Source of the DNA: Fusobacterium sp.
GTDB taxonomy: Bacteria > Fusobacteriota > Fusobacteriia > Fusobacteriales > Fusobacteriaceae
Reading direction: 5' to 3'
NCBI RefSeq assembly: GCF_032477075.1
Contig: NZ_JAWDXO010000005.1
Location: 62,001 to 126,000 of the forward strand
DNA: 64,000 bases
The translations under genes and the position numbers were made by a program. The notes below the pieces were generated by a model. It was not told the origin of the DNA. It did no database searches and saw nothing but the letters and a program-made list of their open reading frames with translations. This document shows positions 54,444-62,821 of the stretch, one piece after another. Position 1 is the stretch's first letter. Every line of letters starts with the position of its first letter.

Positions 54444-55841
54444 ATGGATATAAAAGAATATATCGATATACATTTCAATGATGCTTTAAAAAGCATCATT
54501 GAAATTATAAGAATAAAAACTGTAAAAGCAGAGAAAGCAGGAGATGCTCCCTATGGAACAGAACTTAAAAAAGGCTTAAACAAGGTATTGGAAATAGCTC
54601 AAAGTCTTGGATTTAAAGTGAAAAATCTAGACAACTATATTGGATATGCTGAATATGGAGAGGGCGAAGAATATGTAGCTGTTTTAGGGCATATAGATGT
54701 AGTTCCTGAGGGAGATGAAGCCAGCTGGAGTGTACCCCCATATGAAGGGTGTATAGTGAATAATCAGCTTACAGCAAGGGGAGCTATCGATAACAAAGCT
54801 CCTATCATATCAGCTCTGTATTCTCTGAAAGCAGTAGTGGATACACATCCGAAATTCAATAAAAGAGTGAGGGTAATATTTGGAACTAATGAAGAGAGCG
54901 GAGATGAAGATATCAAATATTATCTGGCAAGGGAAAAAGAACCAAAGTATGCTTTTACTCCAGATGGAAGATTCCCAGTAATATTTTCTGAAAAGGGGAT
55001 ATACACATTTTCATTTAGAAAAAAGATAGACTGGAAAAATTCAAAATTGATAGAGATAAAAGCAGGAACAAGATCAAATATAGTACCTGAAAAATGTATA
55101 GCTAAAGTAAGAAATATACCTAAAGAGAATATAGAGAAAGCTCTTAATGAAATAAGAATGTCGTCTAAAGCGGAATATACAGTAAATTATGAAGGGGATA
55201 TAACAGAGATAATCTGTACAGGAATATCAGCTCATGCAAGTTCACCTCATAAGGGGGTGAATGCTCTTTTAGGAATGTATAAATTCCTTGATCTGATCAT
55301 TAGGGAAGAGGATGCAGCAAAAGGATTTATATCATTTATTTCAGATTATATTGGTGAAAGTTCAGATGGAGAGAAACTAGGTATAAAAACTGTCAATGAA
55401 GAAGTAGGAAATCTCACAATAAGTGCAGGAATAACAAATATTAAAGATGATGAGATATTTGTAAAATTTAACATAAGATATCCTGCTTCTATAGATGAAA
55501 AAACTCTTGATTCAAGATTGAAAACAGCAGGAGAAAAAGAAGATATTATATTTTTTAAAGAAAATCATAATGCACCTCTTTATTTTGAAAAAACTCATCC
55601 TTTGGTAAAAGAATTACAAGAAGTATATATAGATGTAACAGGGAGAGATGAGGAACCTGCTGCATTAGGTGGAGGAACTTATGCTAAACTGATGCCCAAT
55701 ACAGTGGCTTTTGGTCCTAATTTTAAAGAATATAATGGTAAACCTCACAGCTTTGACGAATGTATGGATCTTGATATGCTGAAACAGGGAATGGAAATAT
55801 ATGCAAGGGCTATATTAAGGCTTGGAGCATTAGTTAAATAA
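54444..55841 (+). CDS. M20 dipeptidase, PepV/Sapep-like
   Basis: 465-residue zinc peptidase. Metal and catalytic residues: His83 and Asp85 in GHIDVVPEGDE, Asp116 in ARGAIDNKAP, and Glu150-Glu151 in TNEESGDEDIKYY; the later ICTGISAHASSPHKGVNAL lies in the lid domain and GGGTYAKLMPNTVAFGP near the C-terminus supplies the last ligand. Cytoplasmic. As the last gene of the PTS operon it may trim peptides linked to the imported glycan residue before or after glycosylasparaginase acts. Confidence 0.9.
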   Translation: MDIKEYIDIHFNDALKSIIEIIRIKTVKAEKAGDAPYGTELKKGLNKVLEIAQSLGFKVKNLDNYIGYAEYGEGEEYVAVLGHIDVVPEGDEASWSVPPYEGCIVNNQLTARGAIDNKAPIISALYSLKAVVDTHPKFNKRVRVIFGTNEESGDEDIKYYLAREKEPKYAFTPDGRFPVIFSEKGIYTFSFRKKIDWKNSKLIEIKAGTRSNIVPEKCIAKVRNIPKENIEKALNEIRMSSKAEYTVNYEGDITEIICTGISAHASSPHKGVNALLGMYKFLDLIIREEDAAKGFISFISDYIGESSDGEKLGIKTVNEEVGNLTISAGITNIKDDEIFVKFNIRYPASIDEKTLDSRLKTAGEKEDIIFFKENHNAPLYFEKTHPLVKELQEVYIDVTGRDEEPAALGGGTYAKLMPNTVAFGPNFKEYNGKPHSFDECMDLDMLKQGMEIYARAILRLGALVK

Positions 55842-55856
55842 AAAGAGTGATATTAG

Positions 55857-55894
55857 TGACTGAAAGAGTTAGATTTCTTTCAGTCATTTTTTTT
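55857..55894 (+). terminator. Terminator of the PTS-glycosylasparaginase operon
   Basis: Stem TGACTGAAAGA / TCTTTCAGTCA (11 bp, 8-base loop) followed by nine or more T. The spacer to 56026 is otherwise AT-rich and empty. Confidence 0.9.
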
Positions 55895-56026
55895 TATAAT
55901 TGCAGCTTATTATAAATAAAATCTCTTATTAATAGGATTGTATTTCCTATTTAGAATAAATAATTATTTTTTTTAATATAAACTGAATTATTTCTATGAC
56001 TACATATAAAAATTTTAATATATAAA

Positions 56027-56070
56027 ATTTGAAATGAAAGAATAAAAATGTTATTATGCAGATAAAGAAT
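56027..56070 (+). repeat. 44-bp direct repeat, left copy, carrying a promoter
   Basis: Identical over 44 bases to 61275-61318, 5248 bases away; the match extends about seven bases further left with one difference. It contains TTGAAA (56029-56034), a 17-base spacer and TATTAT (56052-56057) with extended TGT, so it is very probably the promoter of the LacI-type gene. Confidence 0.9.
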
Positions 56071-56097
56071 ACAAAAAAGGAAAGGAATGATATTTAT

Positions 56098-57081
56098 ATG
56101 GTAACAATCAATGATGTCGCAAGAGCAGCAGGAGTATCTAGAGGAACAGTATCCAATGTTATAAATAATGTGAAAGTAAGGGAAAAATCATATATAGCAG
56201 TAAAGAAAGCAATAGAGGAACTTGGATATGTACCTAATCAATATGCAAGAGCTTTAAAAACCAATAGAACATATACTGTTGCTTTAATTATACCTACTAT
56301 ATGGAATCCATTCTTTTCAGAACTCACTTTTTATGTGGAAAAGGAACTTAGAAAAAGAGGATATAGAATGTTCCTGTGTAATTCAGATGATGATTATAGA
56401 ATTGAAGTTAAATATCTTTCAATGGCAAAAGGAAATAAAGTAGATGGAATAATATGTGTAACATACAGTGAAATTGAGGAGTATATGTCATCTCATATAC
56501 CAATGGTATCTTTAGAAAGAGAATTTAATGATGATATTCCATATATTACCTGTGATAATACTGGAGGAGGAAGGTTAGCAGCAGAAAAACTGATAGAGTT
56601 TGGATGCAGGAATCTTATATGCATAGGAAGAAGTTCTTCTAAAAATAAAGCAGTAAAAGACAGGGTAGAAGGATTTAAGGAATACTGTATAAAAAATAGT
56701 ATTTCTCATAACATATATTTTGAAGAGAATATTAAAGAGGATTTTGATACGTGGATAAAAGAATATATAAAAGATAGATTTGGGTCTGGAAAAAAAGCAG
56801 ATGGAATATTTACTGTAACAGACAGATATGCTGAAAGAGTAATAGATATCCTTGAGAAATATGGAGTTAAAGTACCTGATGATGTTCAAGTAATAGGATA
56901 TGATGGAGCAAAAAGCTATAAAAATGAAATAATAAAAATAACTACCATTAGACAGCCTATAGAAAAAATGGCTGAAGAAGCAGTGAGAGTTTTAGATAAT
57001 CTTATATTAAAAAATTCTGTGGAAAAAATAGATATTCTTCCAGTTTCATTTATACAAGGAAAAACTGCAAGGAAAATATAG
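56098..57081 (+). CDS. scrR: LacI-family transcriptional regulator, probable sucrose operon repressor
   Basis: 327 residues from the ATG at 56098 (AAAGGA upstream); an in-frame ATG at 56056 lies in the promoter repeat. N-terminal HTH VTINDVARAAGVSRGTVSNVINN with hinge ALKTNRTYTVALIIPTI, then a periplasmic-binding-protein-like effector domain (residues ~60-325). It precedes the sucrose PTS genes in the same direction. CG-centred sites at 57208-57270 are likely operators. Gene function is inferred from its neighbours. Confidence 0.88.
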   Translation: MVTINDVARAAGVSRGTVSNVINNVKVREKSYIAVKKAIEELGYVPNQYARALKTNRTYTVALIIPTIWNPFFSELTFYVEKELRKRGYRMFLCNSDDDYRIEVKYLSMAKGNKVDGIICVTYSEIEEYMSSHIPMVSLEREFNDDIPYITCDNTGGGRLAAEKLIEFGCRNLICIGRSSSKNKAVKDRVEGFKEYCIKNSISHNIYFEENIKEDFDTWIKEYIKDRFGSGKKADGIFTVTDRYAERVIDILEKYGVKVPDDVQVIGYDGAKSYKNEIIKITTIRQPIEKMAEEAVRVLDNLILKNSVEKIDILPVSFIQGKTARKI

Positions 57082-57156
57082 AACAGATATGGAATCTGAT
57101 CTCAGTGATAAATCAATGAAATTATTTGGTTCAAAGATAAAATAAATATAAAAAAT

Positions 57157-57194
57157 ATAAATCAGGTCTTGCTTTTTTTGAAAACCTGATTTAT
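57157..57194 (+). repeat. Inverted repeat between scrR and scrA
   Basis: Perfect 11-bp arms ATAAATCAGGT / ACCTGATTTAT around a 16-base loop rich in T. On the plus strand no T run follows the stem, so it is not a standard terminator; it could end scrR weakly or fold as an mRNA element. Confidence 0.55.
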
Positions 57195-57207
57195 AATAAA
57201 TTAAAAC

Positions 57208-57270
57208 TTGAAACGTTCAAAGTTGACTAAAAATACAAATTTAGTTCTTGTATAACTGAAATAGAACGTT
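57208..57270 (+). promoter_or_regulatory. Candidate LacI-type operators before scrA
   Basis: TTGAAACGTTCAA (57208-57220) is one base from the LacI-family consensus TGAAACGTTTCA. A second AACGTT core lies at 57265-57270, 53 bases further. TTGACT (57223-57228) and TATAAC (57251-57256) lie between, but their spacing of 22 is long for a promoter. Confidence 0.55.
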
Positions 57271-57293
57271 AAGTTAAAATAGGAGGGTGGGAG

Positions 57294-58700
57294 ATGGATT
57301 ATAAAAAAATTTCACAGGAAATATTAAGAAACATAGGGGGAAGAGAAAATATAGAAAATGCTGCACATTGTGTAACTAGACTTCGTTTGGTATTAAAAGA
57401 TACTAGTAAATTTAATAAAGAGGAACTGCTGAAAGTAGAGGGAACAAAAGGAGTTTTCTTAAATAGTGGGCAGTTACAGATAATATTTGGAAGTGGGGTA
57501 GTAAATGAAGTTTTTGATGCTTTTACAAAGGAAGCAGGAATTAAAGAAGCTTCTTTAAATGATATAAAATCAGCAGGAATGAAAAAAGAAAATTTAATGA
57601 AACAAGGATTTAAGGTGTTTTCAGATATATTTATTCCAATAGTGCCAGCATTTGTGGGAGCTGCTATGATATTAGGAGTAAAGTCTGTATTGACTACAGC
57701 AGGACTCTTTGGAATGGATGGAGCACTTGCAGATAAATATGAAGTTATAGCGGGATTTGCAACATTTCTAACAGTAGTGGCTTCAACTTTTGCTTTTTTG
57801 CCTTTACTTGTAACATATTCAGCAGTGAAAAGATTTGGAGGAAATCCTATATTTGGTATAGTTTTAGGATGTACTATGCTCTATCCTACACTTATGGATG
57901 CCAATGTATTTGCTCTTGGAAAGGAAGTACCACAGTATTGGAACTTATTAGGTTTTTCCATCCCAGCAGTAGGATTTCAGGGAGGAGTATTTCCAGCTAT
58001 ATTGTCATCTTGGTTTTTAGCAAGAGCTGAAAAATTTTATTTAAAAATTGTACCACAAATGGTTTCATTTATATTTGTTCCAGCTCTTACTCTTGTATCT
58101 TCAGGATTGGCTTTGTTTCTTGTATTTGGACCAATAGGGAATGCTTTAGGAACAGGACTTGGAACGATCATAGATTTTTTGTATAGTTCTTGCGGACCTT
58201 TTGGAGCATTTATATTTGCAGGGGCTCTTCAACCTCTTGTGGTTACTGGTACACAACACGCTATTCAAGGAATAGAAGCGAGTCTTGTAGCACAAACAGG
58301 ATTTAATTATATTCAGCCCCTATGGTCAGTCTCTATTATTGCTCAAGGTGGAGGGGCTATTGGAATGTATATTCTGGCTAAGAAAAAATCAAAAGATAGA
58401 GAGATAGCTATGTCATCATTTATACCTACACTATTTGGAATATCAGAACCAGCTATATTTGCTGTAAATCTTAAAGATTCTTCAATTCCGTTTTTATGCT
58501 CTATACTTGGAGCGGGGTTAGCAGGAGCATATATGAAGATATTTGATGTGAAGGCTATTGGTTTTGCTCTTACAGGACTTCCAGGAATTACTATAAGTAA
58601 TCCTCCTACATTGATACACTATATAATAGGAAATTTTTTGGCTTTTTCTCTTCCTATCATATTTATTGTTTCATATAATAAGATGAAAAAAATAAAATAA
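57294..58700 (+). CDS. scrA: PTS sucrose EIIBC
   Basis: 468 residues. N-terminal EIIB with phosphocysteine Cys26 in NAAHCVTRLRLVLKD, then an EIIC membrane domain of the glucose/sucrose superfamily (from ~residue 100) with VTGTQHAIQGIEASLV and the conserved GISEPAIFAVNL. There is no C-terminal EIIA domain, so a separate glucose-type EIIA must serve it. ATG behind AGGAGGG. It imports sucrose as sucrose-6-phosphate, judging from scrB next to it. Confidence 0.93.
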   Translation: MDYKKISQEILRNIGGRENIENAAHCVTRLRLVLKDTSKFNKEELLKVEGTKGVFLNSGQLQIIFGSGVVNEVFDAFTKEAGIKEASLNDIKSAGMKKENLMKQGFKVFSDIFIPIVPAFVGAAMILGVKSVLTTAGLFGMDGALADKYEVIAGFATFLTVVASTFAFLPLLVTYSAVKRFGGNPIFGIVLGCTMLYPTLMDANVFALGKEVPQYWNLLGFSIPAVGFQGGVFPAILSSWFLARAEKFYLKIVPQMVSFIFVPALTLVSSGLALFLVFGPIGNALGTGLGTIIDFLYSSCGPFGAFIFAGALQPLVVTGTQHAIQGIEASLVAQTGFNYIQPLWSVSIIAQGGGAIGMYILAKKKSKDREIAMSSFIPTLFGISEPAIFAVNLKDSSIPFLCSILGAGLAGAYMKIFDVKAIGFALTGLPGITISNPPTLIHYIIGNFLAFSLPIIFIVSYNKMKKIK

Positions 58701-58713
58701 TAAAGGAGTAGAA

Positions 58714-60084
58714 ATGAAATTTTTAAAAGTTGAAAAATATACATATTTAGAAGAGAAACATAAAGAATATTTAGAAAAATTAAAAAAATATGTACAGAGA
58801 AGTAAATATATTCCTAAATTCCATATTTATCCTCCATGTGGTCTTCTGAATGATCCAAATGGTTTGGGATATTTTAGGGGAGAATATCAACTATTCTATC
58901 AATGGTTTCCATTTGGAACAAGTCATGGAATGAAACACTGGGCAAGAGTGACCTCTAAAGATATGAAAGATTGGAAGTGGCAGGGAGCCGCTTTAATACC
59001 TAATCAAGAATATGAGAAAAATGGATGTTATTCCGGAAATGCTATTGAAAAAGATGGAAAGTTTTATCTTTTCTATACTGCTAATTATAAAACAGAAAAT
59101 GGGAGAATACCTAAGCAAGCAGTAGCAGTAATGGATAATGAGGGAAAAATAGAGAAGTATTCAAATAATCCAATAATAGATGGAGCTCCAGAGGGATTTA
59201 CTGGTGATATAAGAGATCCCTTTGTATTTGAGAAGAATGGGGCATATTACATGCTTTTAGGAGGAAAGACTGTAACAGAAAATGGAGAACTGCTTATTTA
59301 TAAAAGTGATAATCTTTTAAATTGGAACTATGAAGGAATATTGGATATAGGAATAGAAGGTCTTGGATATATGTTTGAATGCCCTGGATATATAGAAATT
59401 GATGGTAAAGGGGTATTGATATTTTCTCCTATGGGATTGAAAGCACAGGGAGATCGTTATCACAACCAATTTACTTCTTTATATATGATAGGAGAGCTTG
59501 ACTTAGAAGAAAAAAAATTCAAAGCAGGATATTATGATGAAATAGACTGCGGATTTGATTTTTATGCACCACAAGTATTTTATGGAAAAGATGAAAAACC
59601 TTTAATGATAGGTTGGTTTGGATGTGGAGATCAGCAGCTTCCTACTGATAAGGATATGTGGAGACATGGACTTACTATGCCTAGAGAACTCCATGTGAAG
59701 AATGGAAAGTTATATACCTTGCCAGTTAAAGAAATAACTTCTCTCTATATGAAAAAGGATTTATCAGAAGTGACTGGAAGAAATATACTTGGAGAAACTT
59801 TTGTTACTGAGGGAATATTTAGGGCAACAGAGGGAAATAAAATTTTAAAGTTTGGAACTGATGAGGATAACTTGAAATTAAAGATAGATTTTTCTGAAAG
59901 AAAAATAACTCTTGATAGAAAAAATTTAAAACAAGCAGTAGACCCAGCATATGGATATGAAAGAAGTTGCTCTTTTGAAAGTTGTGAAGAACTTCATTTG
60001 AAAATATATATAGATAACAGTTTTATAGAGATTTCTGTAAATAATGGGGAGAAAATGATTTCAGCAAGATTTTTTCCTGTTTAA
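58714..60084 (+). CDS. scrB: Sucrose-6-phosphate hydrolase (GH32)
   Basis: 456-residue cytoplasmic five-bladed beta-propeller plus beta-sandwich. The nucleophile is Asp47 in LLNDPNG, the transition-state stabiliser is in DIRDPFVF and the acid/base is in FECPGY. It splits sucrose-6-phosphate into glucose-6-phosphate and fructose. It follows scrA by 13 bases with AAGGAG. Confidence 0.94.
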   Translation: MKFLKVEKYTYLEEKHKEYLEKLKKYVQRSKYIPKFHIYPPCGLLNDPNGLGYFRGEYQLFYQWFPFGTSHGMKHWARVTSKDMKDWKWQGAALIPNQEYEKNGCYSGNAIEKDGKFYLFYTANYKTENGRIPKQAVAVMDNEGKIEKYSNNPIIDGAPEGFTGDIRDPFVFEKNGAYYMLLGGKTVTENGELLIYKSDNLLNWNYEGILDIGIEGLGYMFECPGYIEIDGKGVLIFSPMGLKAQGDRYHNQFTSLYMIGELDLEEKKFKAGYYDEIDCGFDFYAPQVFYGKDEKPLMIGWFGCGDQQLPTDKDMWRHGLTMPRELHVKNGKLYTLPVKEITSLYMKKDLSEVTGRNILGETFVTEGIFRATEGNKILKFGTDEDNLKLKIDFSERKITLDRKNLKQAVDPAYGYERSCSFESCEELHLKIYIDNSFIEISVNNGEKMISARFFPV

Positions 60085-60099
60085 AAAGGAGAGAAGAAT

Positions 60100-61044
60100 A
60101 TGTATGATATTACAGCTTTAGGAGAATTATTAATAGATTTTACTTCATGTGGTGTATCAGAAGCAGGGATGAAAACATTTGAACAAAATCCTGGAGGAGC
60201 TCCAGCTAATGTACTGGCAGCAGCTCAAAATTTTGGAATGAAAACCGCTTTTATAGGAAAAATAGGGGCAGATATACATGGAGATTTTTTAAGAAAAGTA
60301 TTAGAAAATAAAGGAATAGAAACAAAAGGGCTCATAAGTGATTCCAAATTTTTTACAACTTTAGCCTTTGTTTCATTAGAAAATGGAGAAAGAAAGTTTT
60401 CTTTTGCCAGAAAACCCGGAGCTGATACAAAACTTGAAATATCTGAACTTAATTTAGAACTTATAAGAAACAGCAGAATATTTCATTTTGGTTCTCTTTC
60501 TTTAATAGATGAACCTGTGAGGAGTGCAACTATATCAGCTGTAAAAGAGGCAAAGAAAGCAGGGGCAGTTATTTCATATGATCCCAACTATAGAGCTCTT
60601 TTGTGGGAGACTAAAGAAGAAGCTATGAAAGAAATGCGTTCAGTTATTAAATATGTAGATATAATAAAAATATCTGATGAAGAAACCTATCTTCTTACAG
60701 ATTGCTGTGATCCAAGTGAGGCAGCAGCACATTTGATAAATCAGGGAATATCTTGTGTAGTTGTCACTTTGGGAGCTGATGGAGCTCTTTTAAAAACTAA
60801 GGATTTTGAAGTGAGAGAAAAAGGCAGATTTCGTCAGGCAGTAGATACAACAGGGGCAGGAGATTCTTTTTGGGGAGGAATACTTTTCAAATTTATTAAA
60901 TGTCAGAAAAAGATTGATGATATTTCAAAAGAGGAAGCAAGAAATTTTTTAAAATTTGCCAATGAAACAGCAGGAATGTGTGTGGAAAAAAGAGGGGCTA
61001 TACCAGCTATGCCACTATTGGAAGAGGTATTGAAGAATCTCTAG
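60100..61044 (+). CDS. scrK: Fructokinase, PfkB/ribokinase family
   Basis: 314 residues. Substrate motif GGAPANVLAAAQNFGMKTAFIGKIG near the N-terminus and the catalytic DTTGAGDSFWGGILF near the C-terminus. It phosphorylates the fructose released by ScrB. Ile codons are 18 ATA to 6 ATT, normal for this genome and opposite to the 26-46 kb block. No convincing terminator is seen in the 230 bases after it, which hold nothing else I can name before the right-hand repeat. Confidence 0.93.
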   Translation: MYDITALGELLIDFTSCGVSEAGMKTFEQNPGGAPANVLAAAQNFGMKTAFIGKIGADIHGDFLRKVLENKGIETKGLISDSKFFTTLAFVSLENGERKFSFARKPGADTKLEISELNLELIRNSRIFHFGSLSLIDEPVRSATISAVKEAKKAGAVISYDPNYRALLWETKEEAMKEMRSVIKYVDIIKISDEETYLLTDCCDPSEAAAHLINQGISCVVVTLGADGALLKTKDFEVREKGRFRQAVDTTGAGDSFWGGILFKFIKCQKKIDDISKEEARNFLKFANETAGMCVEKRGAIPAMPLLEEVLKNL

Positions 61045-61274
61045 GGATAAGAGAGAATAGTTCAATTATTAAAAAAATTAACTTGAATTTTCATGGCAGT
61101 GATACAGTGCATTTTAAAAGTTGTTTTTTATATTATTCTATATTTTCAGCTTCTTTCATAAATTATTCTTCCATATTAATCAGAGTATATAAAAAAGATA
61201 TTTTTATTAAATTAATTGAAAATAGTCTATTTTATAAAAAATAATTTAAAACAGGATTAGAGAAAAAATATAAG

Positions 61275-61318
61275 ATTTGAAATGAAAGAATAAAAATGTT
61301 ATTATGCAGATAAAGAAT
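61275..61318 (+). repeat. 44-bp direct repeat, right copy, carrying a promoter
   Basis: Exact copy of 56027-56070. TTGAAA (61277-61282), 17-base spacer and extended TATTAT (61300-61305) place it as the promoter of the DUF5131 gene, whose ribosome site follows. Confidence 0.9.
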
Positions 61319-61341
61319 TGAGAAGTTTCACAGGAGAAAAA

Positions 61342-62127
61342 ATGAGTGAGATATGGAATCCGTGGCATGGCTGTTATAAAAAAAGTGAAGGCTGCATAAA
61401 TTGCTATATGTACTATTTAGATGCTCAGAGAGGACAGAGAAGTAATATAGTATATAAGGTAAAAAATAATTTTAATCTTCCTCTGAAAAAAGATAGAAAG
61501 GGAAACTATAAAATAAAAAAAGGGACTCTTCTTTATACTTGTATGACTTCAGATTTTTTTCTGGAAGAAGCAGATGAATGGAGAAAAGAAATATGGGATA
61601 TGATGCGTATCAGAACTGATATTGTTTTCTGGATATTAACAAAAAGACCAGAGAGAATAAAAGAGGTACTTCCTCCTGACTGGAATAATGGCTGGGATAA
61701 TGTCTGTATTAATATAACAGCAGAAAATCAAAAGAGAGCAGATGAAAGAATTCCAATTCTTTTAAAACTGCCATTTAAGTATAAAGGAGTAGTAGCAGCT
61801 CCTCTTTTAGAAGAAATAAATATAGAAAAGTATCTGAAAGATGGAATAATAAATGATATAAGTGCCAGTGGAGAAAATTATGCTGGAGCCAGACCTTGTA
61901 ATTATGATTGGATAAAAAGCCTTTATGAACAGTGCAGGAAATATGATACAACTTTTAGTTTTTTTGAAACAGGAGAGTATTTTATAAAAGATGGAAAAAA
62001 ATATCATATTCCTAAAAAACTACAAGGGGAACAGGCAAGAAAATCAGGATTAAATTATAAGGGAAAGAATTCTTCAATAATACTTAAAGAAACATCTGAA
62101 GATGAACAGATGAAATTATTTGATTAA
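61342..62127 (+). CDS. DUF5131 / phage Gp37-Gp68-family protein
   Basis: 261 residues. ATG at 61342 follows ACAGGAG; an in-frame TTG at 61318 is at the repeat edge. The N-terminus EIWNPWHGCYKKSEGCINCYM has three cysteines, Cys11, Cys18 and Cys21, in a C-x6-C-x2-C pattern typical of the family and suggestive of metal or Fe-S binding. FWILTKRPERIKEVLPPDW, and ASGENYAGARPCNYDWIKSLYEQC follow. The family is frequent in phages but also occurs singly in bacterial genomes; its activity is unknown to me. No phage gene is nearby. Confidence 0.85.
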   Translation: MSEIWNPWHGCYKKSEGCINCYMYYLDAQRGQRSNIVYKVKNNFNLPLKKDRKGNYKIKKGTLLYTCMTSDFFLEEADEWRKEIWDMMRIRTDIVFWILTKRPERIKEVLPPDWNNGWDNVCINITAENQKRADERIPILLKLPFKYKGVVAAPLLEEINIEKYLKDGIINDISASGENYAGARPCNYDWIKSLYEQCRKYDTTFSFFETGEYFIKDGKKYHIPKKLQGEQARKSGLNYKGKNSSIILKETSEDEQMKLFD

Positions 62128-62156
62128 AGAATATGTAAGCTTTTATAATATTTATC

Positions 62157-62186
62157 AAAGAACTTTAATTTTTAAAGTTCTTTTTT
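62157..62186 (+). terminator. Terminator after the DUF5131 gene
   Basis: Stem AAAGAACTTTAA / TTAAAGTTCTTT (12 bp, 3-base loop) with a T run. Confidence 0.85.
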
Positions 62187-62622
62187 AAAATTCCTTTTTA
62201 TTTCATATGATACAAATTTAATCCAGTTTTTTACAGGTTTAAGAATTATAATAAAATAAATATTTATGAGAGAATTTATTTTTTATGAAAAAAGAAAAAA
62301 GAATCTCTCTTTTTTTTTATATCTATTAAAATCTCACTAATTCAAAAATATTAAATGTTTTTATATAAAATGTTAATTTTTAAAATGATAAAAAAAATTC
62401 TTTTTTCAAATAAAATTTGTTACTTTTATTTTATGTTTTTATTTTTAAAATAATTCTTTAAATCTATATTTTATTGTTTTTTGTATTTTTGAATTAATAT
62501 CAATTTTATTAAAAATAAAATTATCAAAGATATAAAAAAGTTATCTTTGTTTTCGAAAAATCTAATTTTTTTTTTAATTTCATAAAAAATTTAAGTTTTA
62601 TTAAAAAACAAAAAATAAAAAG
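62187..62622. other. AT-rich spacer without recognisable genes
   Basis: More than 400 bases of long A and T runs; stops are frequent in every frame. A small inverted repeat CAAAGATA / TATCTTTG (62525-62549) followed by TTTT is the only structure of note. It insulates the autotransporter gene from the DUF5131 gene and may be an upstream AT-rich promoter element. Confidence 0.6.
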
Positions 62623-62651
62623 TTGATATTTTTTGATTTTTATATTATAAT
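62623..62651 (+). promoter_or_regulatory. Promoter of the autotransporter gene
   Basis: TTGATA (62623-62628), 17-base spacer, consensus TATAAT (62646-62651). Transcription would start near 62658, giving a 5' leader of about 164 bases. Confidence 0.7.
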
Positions 62652-62658
62652 AAAAATA

Positions 62659-62758
62659 GCACACAAAAATTAATATTTTTTGTGTGCAGAAATAACTAAA
62701 AAATTTTAGTTATTTTTTTTAGTATAATAAAGAATATATGATTACTCATATATTCTTT
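62659..62758 (+). promoter_or_regulatory. Three stacked hairpins in the autotransporter leader
   Basis: Hairpin 1, 62659-62687: GCACACAAAAA / TTTTTGTGTGC, at the predicted 5' end of the RNA. Hairpin 2, 62691-62714: AATAACTAAAA / TTTTAGTTATT with a 2-base loop, followed by a T run to 62720, terminator-like. Hairpin 3, 62729-62758: AAAGAATATATGA / TCATATATTCTTT with a 4-base loop. The ribosome site AGGGAGAG lies about 50 bases further. Confidence 0.7.
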
Positions 62759-62821
62759 ATGGGAAGGAATTTTGTATTGTTTTTTTAATACTTGAATATT
62801 TAATGCAATAGGGAGAGTCAA

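Noticed and set aside
57157..57194. Classical terminator of scrR
   Set aside because: The 11-bp stem is perfect, but it is not followed by T residues on the plus strand; kept as an inverted repeat only.
61342..62127. Prophage remnant marked by a phage-family gene
   Set aside because: No integrase, structural gene or attachment-like site surrounds it; the 44-bp repeats bound the sucrose genes, not this gene.
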